A stretch of 64,000 bases of DNA, from the NCBI GenBank assembly GCA_022575985.1, contig JAKSXM010000237.1:2684501-2748500 (forward strand). Direction: 5' to 3'. Positions 46,006 through 56,634 of this stretch are shown here, piece after piece. The first letter of the stretch is position 1. Each line of letters starts with the position of its first letter. Source of the DNA: Anagrus nilaparvatae (taxonomy: Eukaryota; Arthropoda; Insecta; Hymenoptera; Mymaridae). The position numbers and the translations under genes were made by a program. The notes beneath the pieces were generated by a model. That model ran no database searches and was not told the DNA's origin. It worked only from the letters and a program-made list of their open reading frames with translations.

Positions 46006-47600
46006 AATTAAAAATCATAAGATTCACTGAGATTTTATGATTTTTTCAATATTTTTAATAAAATCTTAATAAATTACATCAAAATTTTATAAATTTTTTT
46101 CATTTTTAACCTCTTAAATTATATTATTTCATTCAAAAATCATTAAATTTGCTGAAATTGTATGATTTTTTCAATATTTTTAATAAACTCTTATTAAATT
46201 ACATTAAAGTTTTATAAAATTTATCAATTTTGACCCTTTCAATTATAATAATTCATCCAGAAATCATAAAATTTACAGAAATTGTATGATTTTTTTCCAA
46301 TAATTTCAATAAATTCTTATTTTATAAACTAAATTACACTATAATTTTATAAAATTTATAACATTAACTCTTTAAATTATTATAGAATCATTCAAAAATC
46401 ATAAAATGTACCGAAATTGTATGATTTTTTTCCAATATTTTCAATAAATTCTTGTTTTATAAATTAAATCATATCGATATATCAAAATTTTATAAAATTT
46501 ATCATTTTTAACCCTTTAAATTATTATGATTCATCCCAAAATCATAAAATTTACCGAAATCGTATGATTTTTTCCAATATTTTCAATAAATTCTTGTTTT
46601 ATAAATTAAATTATATCCATATATCAAAATTTAATAAAAATTATCATTTTTAACCCTTTAAATTATTATAATTCATCCAAAAATCATAAAATTTACCGAA
46701 ATTGTATGATTTTTTTCCCAATATTTTCAATAAATTCTTGTTTTATAAATTAAATTATACTAAAATTTTATAAAATTTATCACTTTAACCTTTAAATTAT
46801 TATACTTCATCCAAAAATCATAAAATTTACCGAAATCGTATGATTTTTTCCAATATTAATTAAATAAATTAGTCAAAAATCATAAAATTTACCGAAATTG
46901 TATGATTTTTTCCAAAATTTTCAATAAATTCTTGTTTTATAAATTGAATCATACTAAAATTTTTTAAAATTTATCACTTTTAACCCTTTAAATTATAATT
47001 ATTCATTCAAAAATCATAAAATTTACCGAAATTGTATGATTTTTTCCAAAATTTTCAATAAATTCTTGTTTTATAAATTGAATTATACTAAAATTTTTTA
47101 AAATTTATCACTTTTAACCCTTTAAATTATAATTATTCATTCAAAAATCATAAAATTTAACAAAATTGTATGATTTCTTTCAATATTTTCGATAAATTCT
47201 TGCTTTATAAAATAAATTACATAAAAACTTTATACAATTTATTATTTTTAACCCTTTGAATTATAATAAATTATTCAAAAATCATAAAATTTGCGAAAAT
47301 TGTATGATTTTTTCCAATATTTTTGATAAATTCTCGTTCTGTAAATTAAATTACATCAAAATTTTAAAATATTTATTATTTTTAACCCTTTAAATTATAA
47401 TATTTTATTCAAAAATCATAAAATTTGCTGAAATTGTATGATTTTAAAAATCAATTCAAAATTTTCTCATTAATTAATAAATTCATATTTTATAAACTAT
47501 ATTACACCAAAATTTCAAAAAAAATTTTGTCATTTTTAACCCTATAAATTATAAAATTTAACTTAAAAATCATAAAAATTGCTGAATTTTTATAATTTAA
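46005..47600 (+). repeat. ~135-bp satellite inside the LTR element
   Basis: About 13 tandem units, with landmarks AAAAATCATAAAATTTACCG, AAATTGTATGATTTTTTCC and TTAACCCTTTAAATTAT. Unit starts are near 46137, 46262, 46397, 46535, 46680, 46813, 47004, 47141, 47279 and 47415. One short unit is near 46869. Each unit carries the inverted pair AAATCATAAAATTT/GTATGATTTTTT. Confidence 0.85.
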
Positions 47601-48470
47601 AAATTAATTTATTCTTTTTTTCCTATCAACTGATAATTTCATTATATGAAAGCTATATTAAACCAATAACCCAAAAATATTGTTAGTCTTTTACCCTATT
47701 TAAATTTTACGAAAATTGACCATTTAAAGACAAAATTCTAGGCCAAAAAACTAGAAATTATGTAGTTTTAAAAATTCAAATTCCAATTGTTTTTTTTTAT
47801 ATAATGAAAAGCAAACCAATATTAATTTCTACATTTTTTTTTATCAAAACTAACCTTGTAAAAGCAAAATTTTAACCAAAAAAGAATCAAAAAAAATTTT
47901 TTTTTTAATCTTAATTTTTTATTTTATACTAATTCGAATATCACCACCTATCCCTATGTATTCGAAGTTTTGGGTATATAATGTCTCGGGGGTTTTAAAA
48001 CTAATTTCTCTAGATTGATTTCAGATAACTCCAGTTTAGGAAAATCCAGCACCAATATAAACAACTTGATCATCAAAGAAGATTAATCCAAGTAACTAAC
48101 TGGCACCTTCCATAAGATTTCGTTTTGAAGAATCCAAAAATTTATTATATTATTCATCATATATTTTAACTAATAATTTCTTAATATTTTATATAGATCT
48201 AAAAATTTTTAAATTTTTATTTTAGACTTATAATTTTTTTAGTTTACTAAAAATTTTTACAATTTATATATTATGTATAATCATAAAACATATACCTTAA
48301 AATTATATAGAATCAATAATTATAATCAAAAGTTATTTTTATGAACTTATATTGTATAATCTTATGTATTGACAAAGACAATGGACAGAAAATTTTAAAA
48401 TTATAAATACCACCCCCTTGTAACCCTGCCTTCAGCCCCATCTCCCCCACCTGACCCAATCGGGACGATT
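47600..48470. other. Noncoding 3' interior of the 12.7-kb element
   Basis: AT-rich DNA before the purine tract. A C-rich stretch (CCACCCCCTTGTAACCC, TCTCCCCCACC) lies at 48410-48455. No ORF supported. Confidence 0.55.
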
Positions 48471-48488
48471 GGAATGAGGGGAGGGAGA
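48471..48488 (+). other. Polypurine tract
   Basis: GGAATGAGGGGAGGGAGA is immediately followed by the 3' LTR start TGTTACG. This is the expected position of the plus-strand primer. Confidence 0.85.
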
Positions 48489-49245
48489 TGTTACGTATGG
48501 TAGGTCAAAATTGATATGCCTAACATTTGATATATATATATATATATAAGTGGTAAACCCTATATCCGATAGCTGTATTAATATTACAGACGACATAGGA
48601 ACCCGCAGGTGCATTTCTGCTGATTTAGCACAATAGCGTGGGACCAAAAGTCAGCTATGACATAAATTAGTAGGGATTTATAGTCGTTATAAACTGCATA
48701 AATCCCACCTCGCGATTCTTAGTAATAATTAGGGACGCCTTCGCTAATTGGACGTGACGAGACCGACGCTTTTTTGTATTGGAGGTTTCCCCCAATATCT
48801 CGCAATATGGGCAGATTCATTTTAGATTATATATTGCCCTTCAGGCGCCCAAATTGTATTCTTTAGAATCATAACCATCATTAATTAGAGTACTAACTCC
48901 CGTTATTAAGTATCTTTTATAATTCATTTGACTTAAGGACTTAGACAGTTTTATTATCTATACTTATAATCAATAAAGTGAAAGTTATATATCAAATCAG
49001 TTATCAATTATTATTGTGACAATTCCTTCTGTAATTAAGAACTTAACTTCAGGTTAGGTTCATCCAGCTTAGATCGAACTCGGACTCATCTACAAATACA
49101 TCAACTATAAACCAACCAAAATATAACCATCCAACTTAATAAAATACCTGGGGCAGTCAATATCCCCAGGATAAACTTATATTTCATATATTCATAATTA
49201 CTTATATTTACGTATCCCTTGGATAAAACCTCAGGATACGTGACA
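48489..49245 (+). repeat. 3' LTR of the 12.7-kb element
   Basis: 757 bp, TGTTACGTATGG...GGATACGTGACA. It aligns end to end with 36514-37274 and is followed by the target duplication ATAG. Confidence 0.92.
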
Positions 49246-49249
49246 ATAG

Positions 49250-49890
49250 TCAATAAGTAAATAATAATAATTAATCATAATTAATATAATTATTATGCTT
49301 TTTTTTTTAATTTAAACTTTTGTCATAAAATTGATAATGTGTATAGTTTTTAAGCACAATCTGGTATTTTTAAATATATGTTTATAAGTGCATTTCCGTT
49401 ATGAATTTTTAATTAATTAAAATTTAAAACTATACAATTTTAGCTGTTTGTAAATAATTTCTAAGAAATTAATTTTTTGTGATTTAAACGGAGTACCGAA
49501 ATATTAATATAAACTTTATTTTTAAATATCAAAATTTCACGAAAGAAAAAATTATCTTTTATTTTGAAAAAATATCATAAATTTTAACAGCCCTGGGTGG
49601 AGTAGTAACAGAAATTGAAAAATAGCACAAAAAATAGTAATAAAATAAAAATATTAATGAATTATTTACCTACTTTTCAGTTGTATTCGTTAAACTACAC
49701 AAAAATAATCTAAAATTATGGTATTGTTTTCTTAGTTAAAACTATTTTTGTGTTTGAAAAAGAATTTAAAAATTAAAAATAAAAAAGAAAGGGAAATATT
49801 TGTGTTAAGTTTTATTTCTGGTTTTATTTTTCATTCAGAATAACCTTTTAGGAGAACCTGACTTTAAATATTGAATTCCTCTAATTATTC
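49250..49890. other. AT-rich sequence, nothing recognised
   Basis: Probably intronic to trio. No structure seen. Confidence 0.5.
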
Positions 49891-49892
49891 TT

Positions 49893-50300
49893 CTCTGTTT
49901 AGCTTCCAAACATCGAATATTAAAAATAACTAGTCTTCGGATAACTCGTATAAGACTTTATAATCAGTATTAATAATAATAACTATAGCTTATATCACCT
50001 TCCAGTGAGGATTCGCGGGAGGGTTCTTTGACCTCTAGCATAGTTAAGACTACCCTGCCGTCTTTTCTTCAGCAGCAGTTAGAGCTAGATGTTGTTACTC
50101 TGTGGGCTTGATTTTCTGCCCTTGCTGCTGGGAAATGCTAAATTGGAGACCCCAGAATCCATGTCTCCATTTATCCATTAGAACCTGCAGAGAATAAAGT
50201 TTGGCCTGTATCTGGTTCAGAATTATTAATACTGATTATACAGTCTTATATGAGCTATCTGCACATGATTAAATTTTAATATTAGATGTTTTGAAGCTAG
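49893..50300. mobile_element. Foldback MITE, ~400 bp
   Basis: The left arm has TTTAGCTTCCAAACATCGAA, then AACTCGTATAAGACTTTATA and ATCAGTATTAATAATA. The right arm carries the complements (TATTAATACTGATTATAC, GTCTTATATGAGCTATC, AGATGTTTTGAAGCTAG). The middle 150 bp is less AT-rich (CCTTCCAGTGAGGATTCGCG). Target duplication not resolved. Confidence 0.65.
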
Positions 50301-50872
50301 ACTGAACATCCGGATCATAAATATTTGGCTAAAATATTATACAAAATAGCTTAAAATTTTTAGAATTGTTCACTATTATTTTTTACAAAATGACTCGTCT
50401 AACCGAAGTTATAGCGATTATAGTGAAATACGTTTAATATTTTATCTACTTTATGTTACGCATAAAATACAGTTCTGGATATTCGCTATCAGAAAATTGT
50501 TGCATATTAATTACCTAAATTAGAATTTAAAAGAACTTAAGTATTAATTTTGATTATTTTACTATAATTTATAAAAAATAATTCTTTAAAAAAATTTGAT
50601 ATTTTAACCTTTTAGTTTAAATTAAAAATTAAAAATATAATCTTCCAAAAAAGTTTGCAATTTGTAAAAAAAGAATTTTTAAAATCTATTTTTTTGGATC
50701 AAAATTTTTCTAAAACCATCGGTTTCTCTTTTATGTATACTACATTTACGGCTCGTGTCCAGAAAAGTAAATAATGACCAATATCACACTTAAATTACTT
50801 TTCCAGATGAACCTGAGGTTGGTAAACTGTGATTAGGGGCCTTTTTTATTTATAAACAAGGGCCGTATAAAA

Positions 50873-51176
50873 TTTTTCTTGGTCAGGGGCGAGAAATAGT
50901 TTATTTTACCCTCCCGGGCGTAAAACTCGTGCGTAAAGAATTTTCTGCACTCGTTCTACACCTAGGTAGGCAAAAAATATTGTAAGCACCATGGGCTTAT
51001 ACTATTGAGTATCAAGGGCGTAAAACTTTTGGCCTAAAGTATTTTACCCATTGTGCTTACACTATTTTTTGCCCACCTAGGTGTAGAGCGAGTGCAGAAA
51101 ATTCTTTACGCCCGAGTTTTACGCCCTGGAGGGCAAAAAAAATGTTTTTTTTGGCCACACCAGAAAAAAAATTTAA
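50873..51176. mobile_element. Foldback MITE, ~300 bp
   Basis: CCCTCCCGGGCGTAAAACTC, GTAAAGAATTTTCTGCACTC and TACACCTAGGTAGGCAAAAA on the left pair with their complements at 51050-51135. A weaker continuation pairs TAAAATTTTTCTTGGT with the complement of ACCAGAAAAAAAATTTA. No coding. Confidence 0.72.
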
Positions 51177-51283
51177 GTTTTAGAAGTTATTTTTTTAGTT
51201 TTAGTAGAATCTTTTTATAATATATTTTTAAGATTTCGTATAATCCTTTAAAAAATATTTGTAAGATAATTGTTTTTATATAA

Positions 51284-53948
51284 GAGTCATTCTGGATACC
51301 GTGTCATGGCCTTGCCAGGTCAGGTCTCCCGATCGGGCTGATTTTTTTTCACCACTTTTTTATGTATACAAAATATGTTTACTGTGAAATTTTCAGCCCT
51401 CTAGGCGTTCAGAAACCCAAGTTATACCCAAAAGAAGCTTTTTAGATTTCTTCGGTTTTTTCAAAAAAAAAAATTTTTTTTTTTAAATTTTTAAAATCGA
51501 CTAGATGATTAAAAAAAATAGTACCCCGACTTTAAAAGTTGTAAAATTTCCCACTGAATCCAAATTTGAGGTCAGTTTTTTCAGAATTGGTCTAAATACT
51601 ATTTACTTTGATGTGGTAAATGTCGCTGGGTGGTTATATGCCATTTAAAAAGCGTCAGGAGCATAATGATGGCTTTTTTAAATCAAATTTTAACGTTAAA
51701 ATCACATTTATTTCATATTTGTACTCAAATGACTTTTTTATGCTTTTTATACATAAACTTGATATTTTTCAAAGATTTTTAGTCCATTAATTCACGCGTC
51801 TCCAATAAAATGCGTATCTATGCGTATTTCCTTGAAAATTAAAATTTGAAAAAATTAACGCTAAAATACTTAAACCTCACAAAGTAACCAAAAATCTTCT
51901 GGTTGGTCATATTTTTTGATGTAAGTGTCACCTTTAAAACGCCGTATATTACAATTTTTTATCACTAATTTTCTCATCAATGTAGCCAGTTAACCAAATG
52001 GCCATTTTTGGCTAAAAATGACCAATTTTTGAATTGCTGCCAAATTCGTAATTTTTGACAAAAAAGGGTTTTATATGTCTCGAAAATTTTTTACAAGCTT
52101 CCAGTTTCTAAAAATTCTTTACTTCTCTTATTTTATTGAGTCGTTTTTAAGATATGGCTCTTCAAAGTTAACATTAAAAATGAGTTTTTTTAAAAAGTCA
52201 TAAAATTGGGACCCCGACTTCAAATTATCATATTTGGTTAACAAATAATTTAAAAAGGTAGAGTAAAGAATTTTTGAAAATTTGAAGCTTGTAGAAATAT
52301 TTTGAGACATATTCCTCCATATCCCTTTTTTGTCAAAAATTACAAATTTGGCATCAATTTAAAAATTGGTCATTTTTAACCAAAAATGAAAATTTGATTA
52401 ATTGGCTACATTGATGAGAAAATTAGTGATGAAAAATTGCGGTTTGCGGCGTTTTAAAGGGGATACTTACACCAAAAAAATGAGACTAACCAGAAGTTTT
52501 TTGGTTTACTTGAGAGGTTTAAGTGTTTCATTGAAAATTGCCAAAAAACCCTATTTAATATTTCACGCATACATACGCATTTTATTGGAGACGCGTGAAT
52601 TAATGGACTGAAAATCTTTGAAAAATATCAAGTTTATATATAAAAAGCTAAAAAAGTCATCTGAGTACAAATATAATTAAAAAATACTATAAGGCGTTAA
52701 AAAAATGTGATTTTAACGTTAAAATTTGATTTAAAAAAGCCATTATTATGCTTCTGGCGCTTTTTAAAGTGCGTATAACCACCCAGCGACATTTACGACA
52801 TCAAAGTATATAGTATTTAGACCAATTCTATCCTCGCATGAGTCTTATAAAAGTTGTTGAATTTGGACAGTTCAAAATCTCTTGCTCTAAGCCGAAAAAA
52901 GCAGTTTGAGTCGCCCAAGGGCAAAAGTTCAAAACACTAACCTCAAATTCGGATTCAGCGAGAAATTTTACAACTTTTTATGTCGCACAGTGCGGCAAAA
53001 ACGCCAAAAATCGCTCTTGGACTCAATTTTTGAGCTATTCACTTAAAACCGGTTTTAAACTACTTCTAGAAGTATCTAATTTCATGTCTCACAGCGGCTT
53101 TTTTGATTTTTTTTCACTAATTAGCTGTCAGCCAAAAGCGCAAATTTAACAAAATTTCAAAATTAGCGAAAATTTAAATATTATATTTTTAATTTAAAGT
53201 CTTTTATACTTAATTTTTTACTGTTTACTCAACCTTTATATAAGGGACAATCGCGTTATATATATTATATATATATACTGTATATATATATATATATATA
53301 TATATTTCTGGATAAATTTTTATAGAAAGAGAAAAACATTGGAATTTGAAGTAAAACTGAAATTATTTATGCAATATTTATGCCAGAATATATATTTAAA
53401 ATATATGTAACGCAATTATCCCGCACATATAGGTTGAGTAAATAGCAAAGAAATTAAGTGTAAAACACTTCAAATTCAAAATATAAAATTTAAAAATTTT
53501 TGCTAATTTTGGAATTTTGTTAAATTTGCGCTTTTGGCTGACAGCCTCGCTGACATCTAATTAGTAAAAAAAAAATCAAAAAAGCCGCAGTGACACATGA
53601 AATTAGATACTTCTAGAAGTAGTTTAAAACCGGTTTTAAGTGAATAGCTCAAAAATTGAGTCCAAGAGCGATTTTTGGCGTTTTTGCCGCACTGTGTGTC
53701 GGGGTACTATTTTTTTAATCATCTAGTCAATTTTAAAAATTAAAAAAAAAAAAAAAAAAAAAAATTTTTTGGAAAAAACCGAAGAAATCTAAAAAGCTTC
53801 TTTTGGGTATAACTCGGGTTCCTGAGTGCCTAGAGGGCTGAAAATATCACCGGAATCATATTTTGTATACATAAAAAAGTGGTGAAAAAATCAGCCCAAA
53901 CAGGAGACCTGACCTGGCAAGGCCATGACACGGTATCCAGAATTACTC
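51284..53948. mobile_element. 2.7-kb foldback element with TAA target duplication (PIF/Harbinger-like size class)
   Basis: The left tip is GAGTCATTCTGGATACCGTG and the right tip its complement, ending CCAGAATTACTC. The arms run inward for about 900 bp in the same order (CCAGGTCAGGTCTCC, AGAAGCTTTTTAGATTTC, CCACCCAGCGACAT type blocks, CGCGTCTCCAATAAAATGCG). TAA is directly outside both ends (51281-51283, 53949-53951). The centre shares sequence with the 22103-23102 MITE. The right arm is interrupted by the CACAGTG-ended insertion and by a ~150-bp stretch (52830-52960) lacking a left-arm match. ORFs inside are arm translations. Confidence 0.75.
52986..53696. mobile_element. MITE with CACAGTG termini nested in a foldback element (Transib-like)
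   Basis: 711 bp, starting CACAGTGCGGCAAAAACGCC and ending GGCGTTTTTGCCGCACTGTG, with arms of about 280 bp. The 5-bp repeat TGTCG lies at 52981-52985 and 53697-53701. The other arm of the host foldback (complement of 51520-51550) keeps the unoccupied site, reading through from ACAACTTTTAAAGTCG into GGGTACTATT, so the boundaries are exact. The ends share GCCAAAAATCG with the MITE at 12646. The interior is AT-rich, with a (TA)n core at about 53255-53310. Confidence 0.85.
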
Positions 53949-53964
53949 TAATTATTTTTAAAAA

Positions 53965-54545
53965 ATTATTATTTAAGAATTGAACGTTCGGTATTGATGA
54001 AATTAATTTTTTAAGAATGTAACGATGATTAATCGAACCAAGAAATCAATTTTTAATTTATATAACTTAACACTGCTAGTTGTACGAACTCGTCGTCTCT
54101 TTTTTTTATTAAGCCTAACAAATAGTAGTATTTAGTTAAACGATTTGTTTTACGTTTCTGGAGGCTGTGAATCTTCTGCCCCCCTGGTAGTCTAGTTGGT
54201 TAAAACACCAGTGCACAGAACTGGAGATTGTGGGTTCAAATCCATTCCAGGGCCCGTTTTTTTATCTCAAATAAAAAATTTTTTCTGCTTTTTTTAAGAT
54301 TAACAGTTCAATCTAATATCTTTCTATAAATTAAAAATTTAATTTCTCGTAAAATAAAAATTTTTTAAAAATTAATATTTGATATAACAATTTGAATAAA
54401 TCGTTTAACTAAATATTACATGTTAGTCTTAATAAAAAAAGATACGAGTTAATACACTTAGCAGTGTAAGTTATATAAATCAAAAATTAATTTCTTGGTT
54501 CGGTTAATCATCTTTAAATTCTTTAAAAATTATTTTTAAAAAAGT
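53965..54545. mobile_element. Inverted-repeat element carrying a tRNA-derived SINE in its loop
   Basis: Outer arms: TTAATCGAACCAAGAAATCA, ATTTATATAACTTAACACTG and GTATTTAGTTAAACGATTT on the left; complements at 54390-54510 (AAATCGTTTAACTAAATA, GCAGTGTAAGTTATATAAAT, TTTCTTGGTTCGGTTAA). The arms, about 150 bp, enclose the tRNA-like segment at 54181-54253 and its AT-rich tail. The partial copy at 26800-27120 contains the tRNA head, tail and the beginning of the right arm, so the pieces travel together. Confidence 0.65.
54181..54253 (+). pseudogene. tRNA-like head of a SINE
   Basis: 73 bases with tRNA architecture. The acceptor CCCCTGG/CCAGGGC forms six of seven pairs, the D arm is TAGTCTAGTTGGTTAA, and the anticodon stem CCAGT/ACTGG is perfect around GCACAGA. 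The T loop is TTCAAAT with a decayed T stem. Loop position 33 is C rather than the universal U, arguing against a working tRNA. Confidence 0.65.
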
Positions 54546-54880
54546 TATTTATTTTGAAAAGGGAGGGAAGTACTTATTTGAGTAAGATAATAGTATTTTA
54601 GGTTCCAGAAAAAGATAAAGATATTTTCTGGAACCAGTTACTAATCCTCGTTATAAGCAGTGCTGTGCAGCCCTTTATAATATATTAATACTGTAAATAC
54701 TTTAGAGTATTTTTGTGTTATATGTGTGGGAACCGATTTGGTTATAAGGCATTTCTATAATTGGGGGTAGTTTATTGAAAAAAGAAAAGTATTGAGAGAC
54801 CATAATTCATTTTGGATATAATTCACCCCTAAGGTTATAAGTATAATAGAAATTTTCAACTTTTTGTATGTTAAGCCTTA

Positions 54881-55871
54881 TGTTACGTATAGTAGGTCAA
54901 AAATGATACCCCTAGAATCCGATATATATAAACATTAAACGTACATCCGATATTCATATTAACGTTCCCAGACGATATAGGAACCCGCAGTTGCATTTCC
55001 GCTGATGCTGACCTAGCATTATAACGTGGGACCAAAAGTAGCTATGACGCAAAGTAGGAGTGATTTATGCAACGTGAATTGCATAGATCCCACCCCGCGA
55101 TTTTTAGAAGTAGGCAAAGACGCCTCCGCTAATTGGACGTGACGAGACTGACGCTTTTTTGTATTGGACGTTTCCCCCAAAATCTCGCAATATGGGCAGA
55201 TTCATTTTAGATTATATATTGCCCTTCAGGCGCCCAAATTGTATTCTTTAGAATCATAACCATCGTTAATTAGAGTACTAACTCTCGTTATTAAGTATCT
55301 TTTATAATTCGTTTGACTTAAGAACTTAGACAGTTTTATTATCTATACTTATAATCAATAAAGTGAAAGTTATATATCAAATCAGTTATCAGTTATTATT
55401 GTGACAAATCCTTCTGTAATTAAGAACTTAGCCTCAGGTTAAGTTCATCCAGCTAGAACCAGGGTCATCTACAACTTATATCAACAGTAAATATCATACA
55501 CTGAAAAAAAATTACTGGCCACGCGCCTAGAATTTTATAGGCGCAGAGCGTGTTCAACGAGAACGGGCTCCGGGCCTCGAATAAACTTGCGTTTCACACG
55601 TTTAGATCACGTGACATATAAAAAATACAAAGAGAAAATGCTGGGGCCCCCTCTCCAAACGCGTGAAACGCCAGTTCGTTCGAGGCCCTCGCCGGTCTCG
55701 CTAAACAGGCACTACGCCTGTACTAGCAATCTAGGCGCGTGGCCAGTAATTTTTTTTCAGTGTACTAAATAAATACCTGGGGCACTCATATCGCCAGGAT
55801 AAACTTATTTATATTTTATATTTTATATTTATATTTACGTATCCCTTGGATAAAACCTCATGATACGTAAC
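54881..55871 (+). repeat. Solo LTR of the 12.7-kb element family
   Basis: TGTTACGTATAGTAGG...GATACGTAACA, flanked by the 4-bp direct repeat CTTA (54877-54880 and 55872-55875). It aligns with the other two LTRs except for the insertion at 55499-55762. It is more diverged than they are from each other in the first 200 bp. Solo LTRs arise by LTR-LTR recombination. Confidence 0.9.
55499..55762. mobile_element. 264-bp Tc1/mariner-type MITE in the solo LTR
   Basis: The left end CACTGAAAAAAAATTACTGG and the right end, its complement (CCAGTAATTTTTTTTCAGTG), are flanked by TA on both sides. The inverted repeat continues through CCACGCGCCTAG. It is GC-rich inside (about 55%). The 61-codon ORF within is not credible as a gene. 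Confidence 0.85.
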
Positions 55872-55875
55872 ACTT

Positions 55876-56120
55876 ATCTAATTTAAGTTATTAAAAAAAA
55901 GTTTTTAATATTAAGGGGTTGGAATACAAATATTAAATAATAGGGTAAGATTATATTTAAAAAAGATATTCCTCTGAAACTGAAACCTGACCTTTCTTAT
56001 AAGGAGCCCCAAGAAATAGAATTAGTTTTTTTTTTTAAAAGGGAATTCAGGACTAATTTAATCTTTGAAATAAGGAACCCTCTTGGTCTTGGTAAAAATG
56101 GTAACTTAATACCAATATAC
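55876..56120. other. AT-rich sequence, nothing recognised
   Basis: No gene, RNA or repeat supported. Confidence 0.5.
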
Positions 56121-56123
56121 AAC

Positions 56124-56435
56124 ATTGAGAACGCGCGCCTTCCACTTTTTACTTACTTCTAGCGGCGATCGCTGTAACTTTATACCCAAGCGGTTTAAGT
56201 TTGAAAATTATAGTATAAATTAAAATACCATTTTAAAAATAATTTTTTACTTTAATTTGTTTAAATTAAATTATTAGTAAAAGATAAAGTTAATTTTAAA
56301 TATTTTAGAAATTTATTTTTAATAAAATATTTTGATTATATTTTTTTAAATTCTTTAAACTCTGCACGCTTGGGTATAAAGTTACAGCGATCGTCGCTAG
56401 AAGTACAAAAAAAGAGGGAGGAGCACGTTCTCAAT
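56124..56435. mobile_element. 312-bp foldback MITE
   Basis: ATTGAGAACGCGCGCC and CTTCTAGCGGCGATCGCTGT with AACTTTATACCCAAGCG on the left pair with complements at 56365-56435 (CGCTTGGGTATAAAGTTACA, GCGATCGTCGCTAGAAGTAC, GTTCTCAAT). The centre is AT-rich. Target duplication not resolved. Confidence 0.75.
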
Positions 56436-56634
56436 AAACTACCCATAACTCTAAGCTTTGGTTCTGATTTTCATAAAACAATTGCATCTCCTTGGGATTT
56501 CCTAAAAATTGTGATGATACTTTGGCAGGAAAGGGTTTTCCATTGAATTCGACTTTCATCTTGACCAAAAATTCAGAATTAATTATTCGCGATACCTTTT
56601 GATATTCGGGGTCAAATACCCCATACACCAGTAT
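56431..56634 (-). pseudogene. Protein-coding fragment of unknown family, cut by a MITE
   Basis: A minus-strand frame gives GVFDPEYQKVSRIINSE, FLVKMKVEFNGKPFPAK and FLGNPKEMQLFYENQNQSLE, then WVVY and a stop. The last codon and stop fall exactly at the MITE border, so the C-terminus was probably removed by the insertion. Composition is protein-like (balanced charged and aromatic residues) unlike nearby AT frames. Upstream, the frame is closed about 65 codons back. I do not recognise the family; transposon debris or a lost exon are both possible. Confidence 0.35.

Larger units (their letters stand above)
36514..49245 (+). mobile_element. 12.7-kb LTR retrotransposon lacking pol (non-autonomous)
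   Basis: Two near-identical direct LTRs (36514-37274 and 48489-49245) enclose 11.2 kb. The 4-bp direct repeat ATAG sits at 36510-36513 and 49246-49249, so the insertion is intact and not rearranged. A purine tract precedes the 3' LTR. Inside are a gag with two stops, an Asn-rich gag tail in another frame, a second long ORF with several stops, and then more than 6 kb without coding potential, rich in satellites. I find no protease, RT, RNase H or integrase. A third LTR of the family is at 54881-55871. It sits in a trio intron in the antisense orientation. Confidence 0.9.

Noticed and set aside
42186..48470. Hidden pol or envelope gene in the 12.7-kb element
   Set aside because: I looked for RT (xxDD), integrase (HHCC, DDE) and protease motifs and for a signal peptide with membrane anchor; stops are dense in every frame and none was seen.
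54181..54253. Functional tRNA gene
   Set aside because: The T stem does not pair, loop position 33 is C, and a related degenerate copy with the same flanks exists at 26851; a SINE head explains it better.
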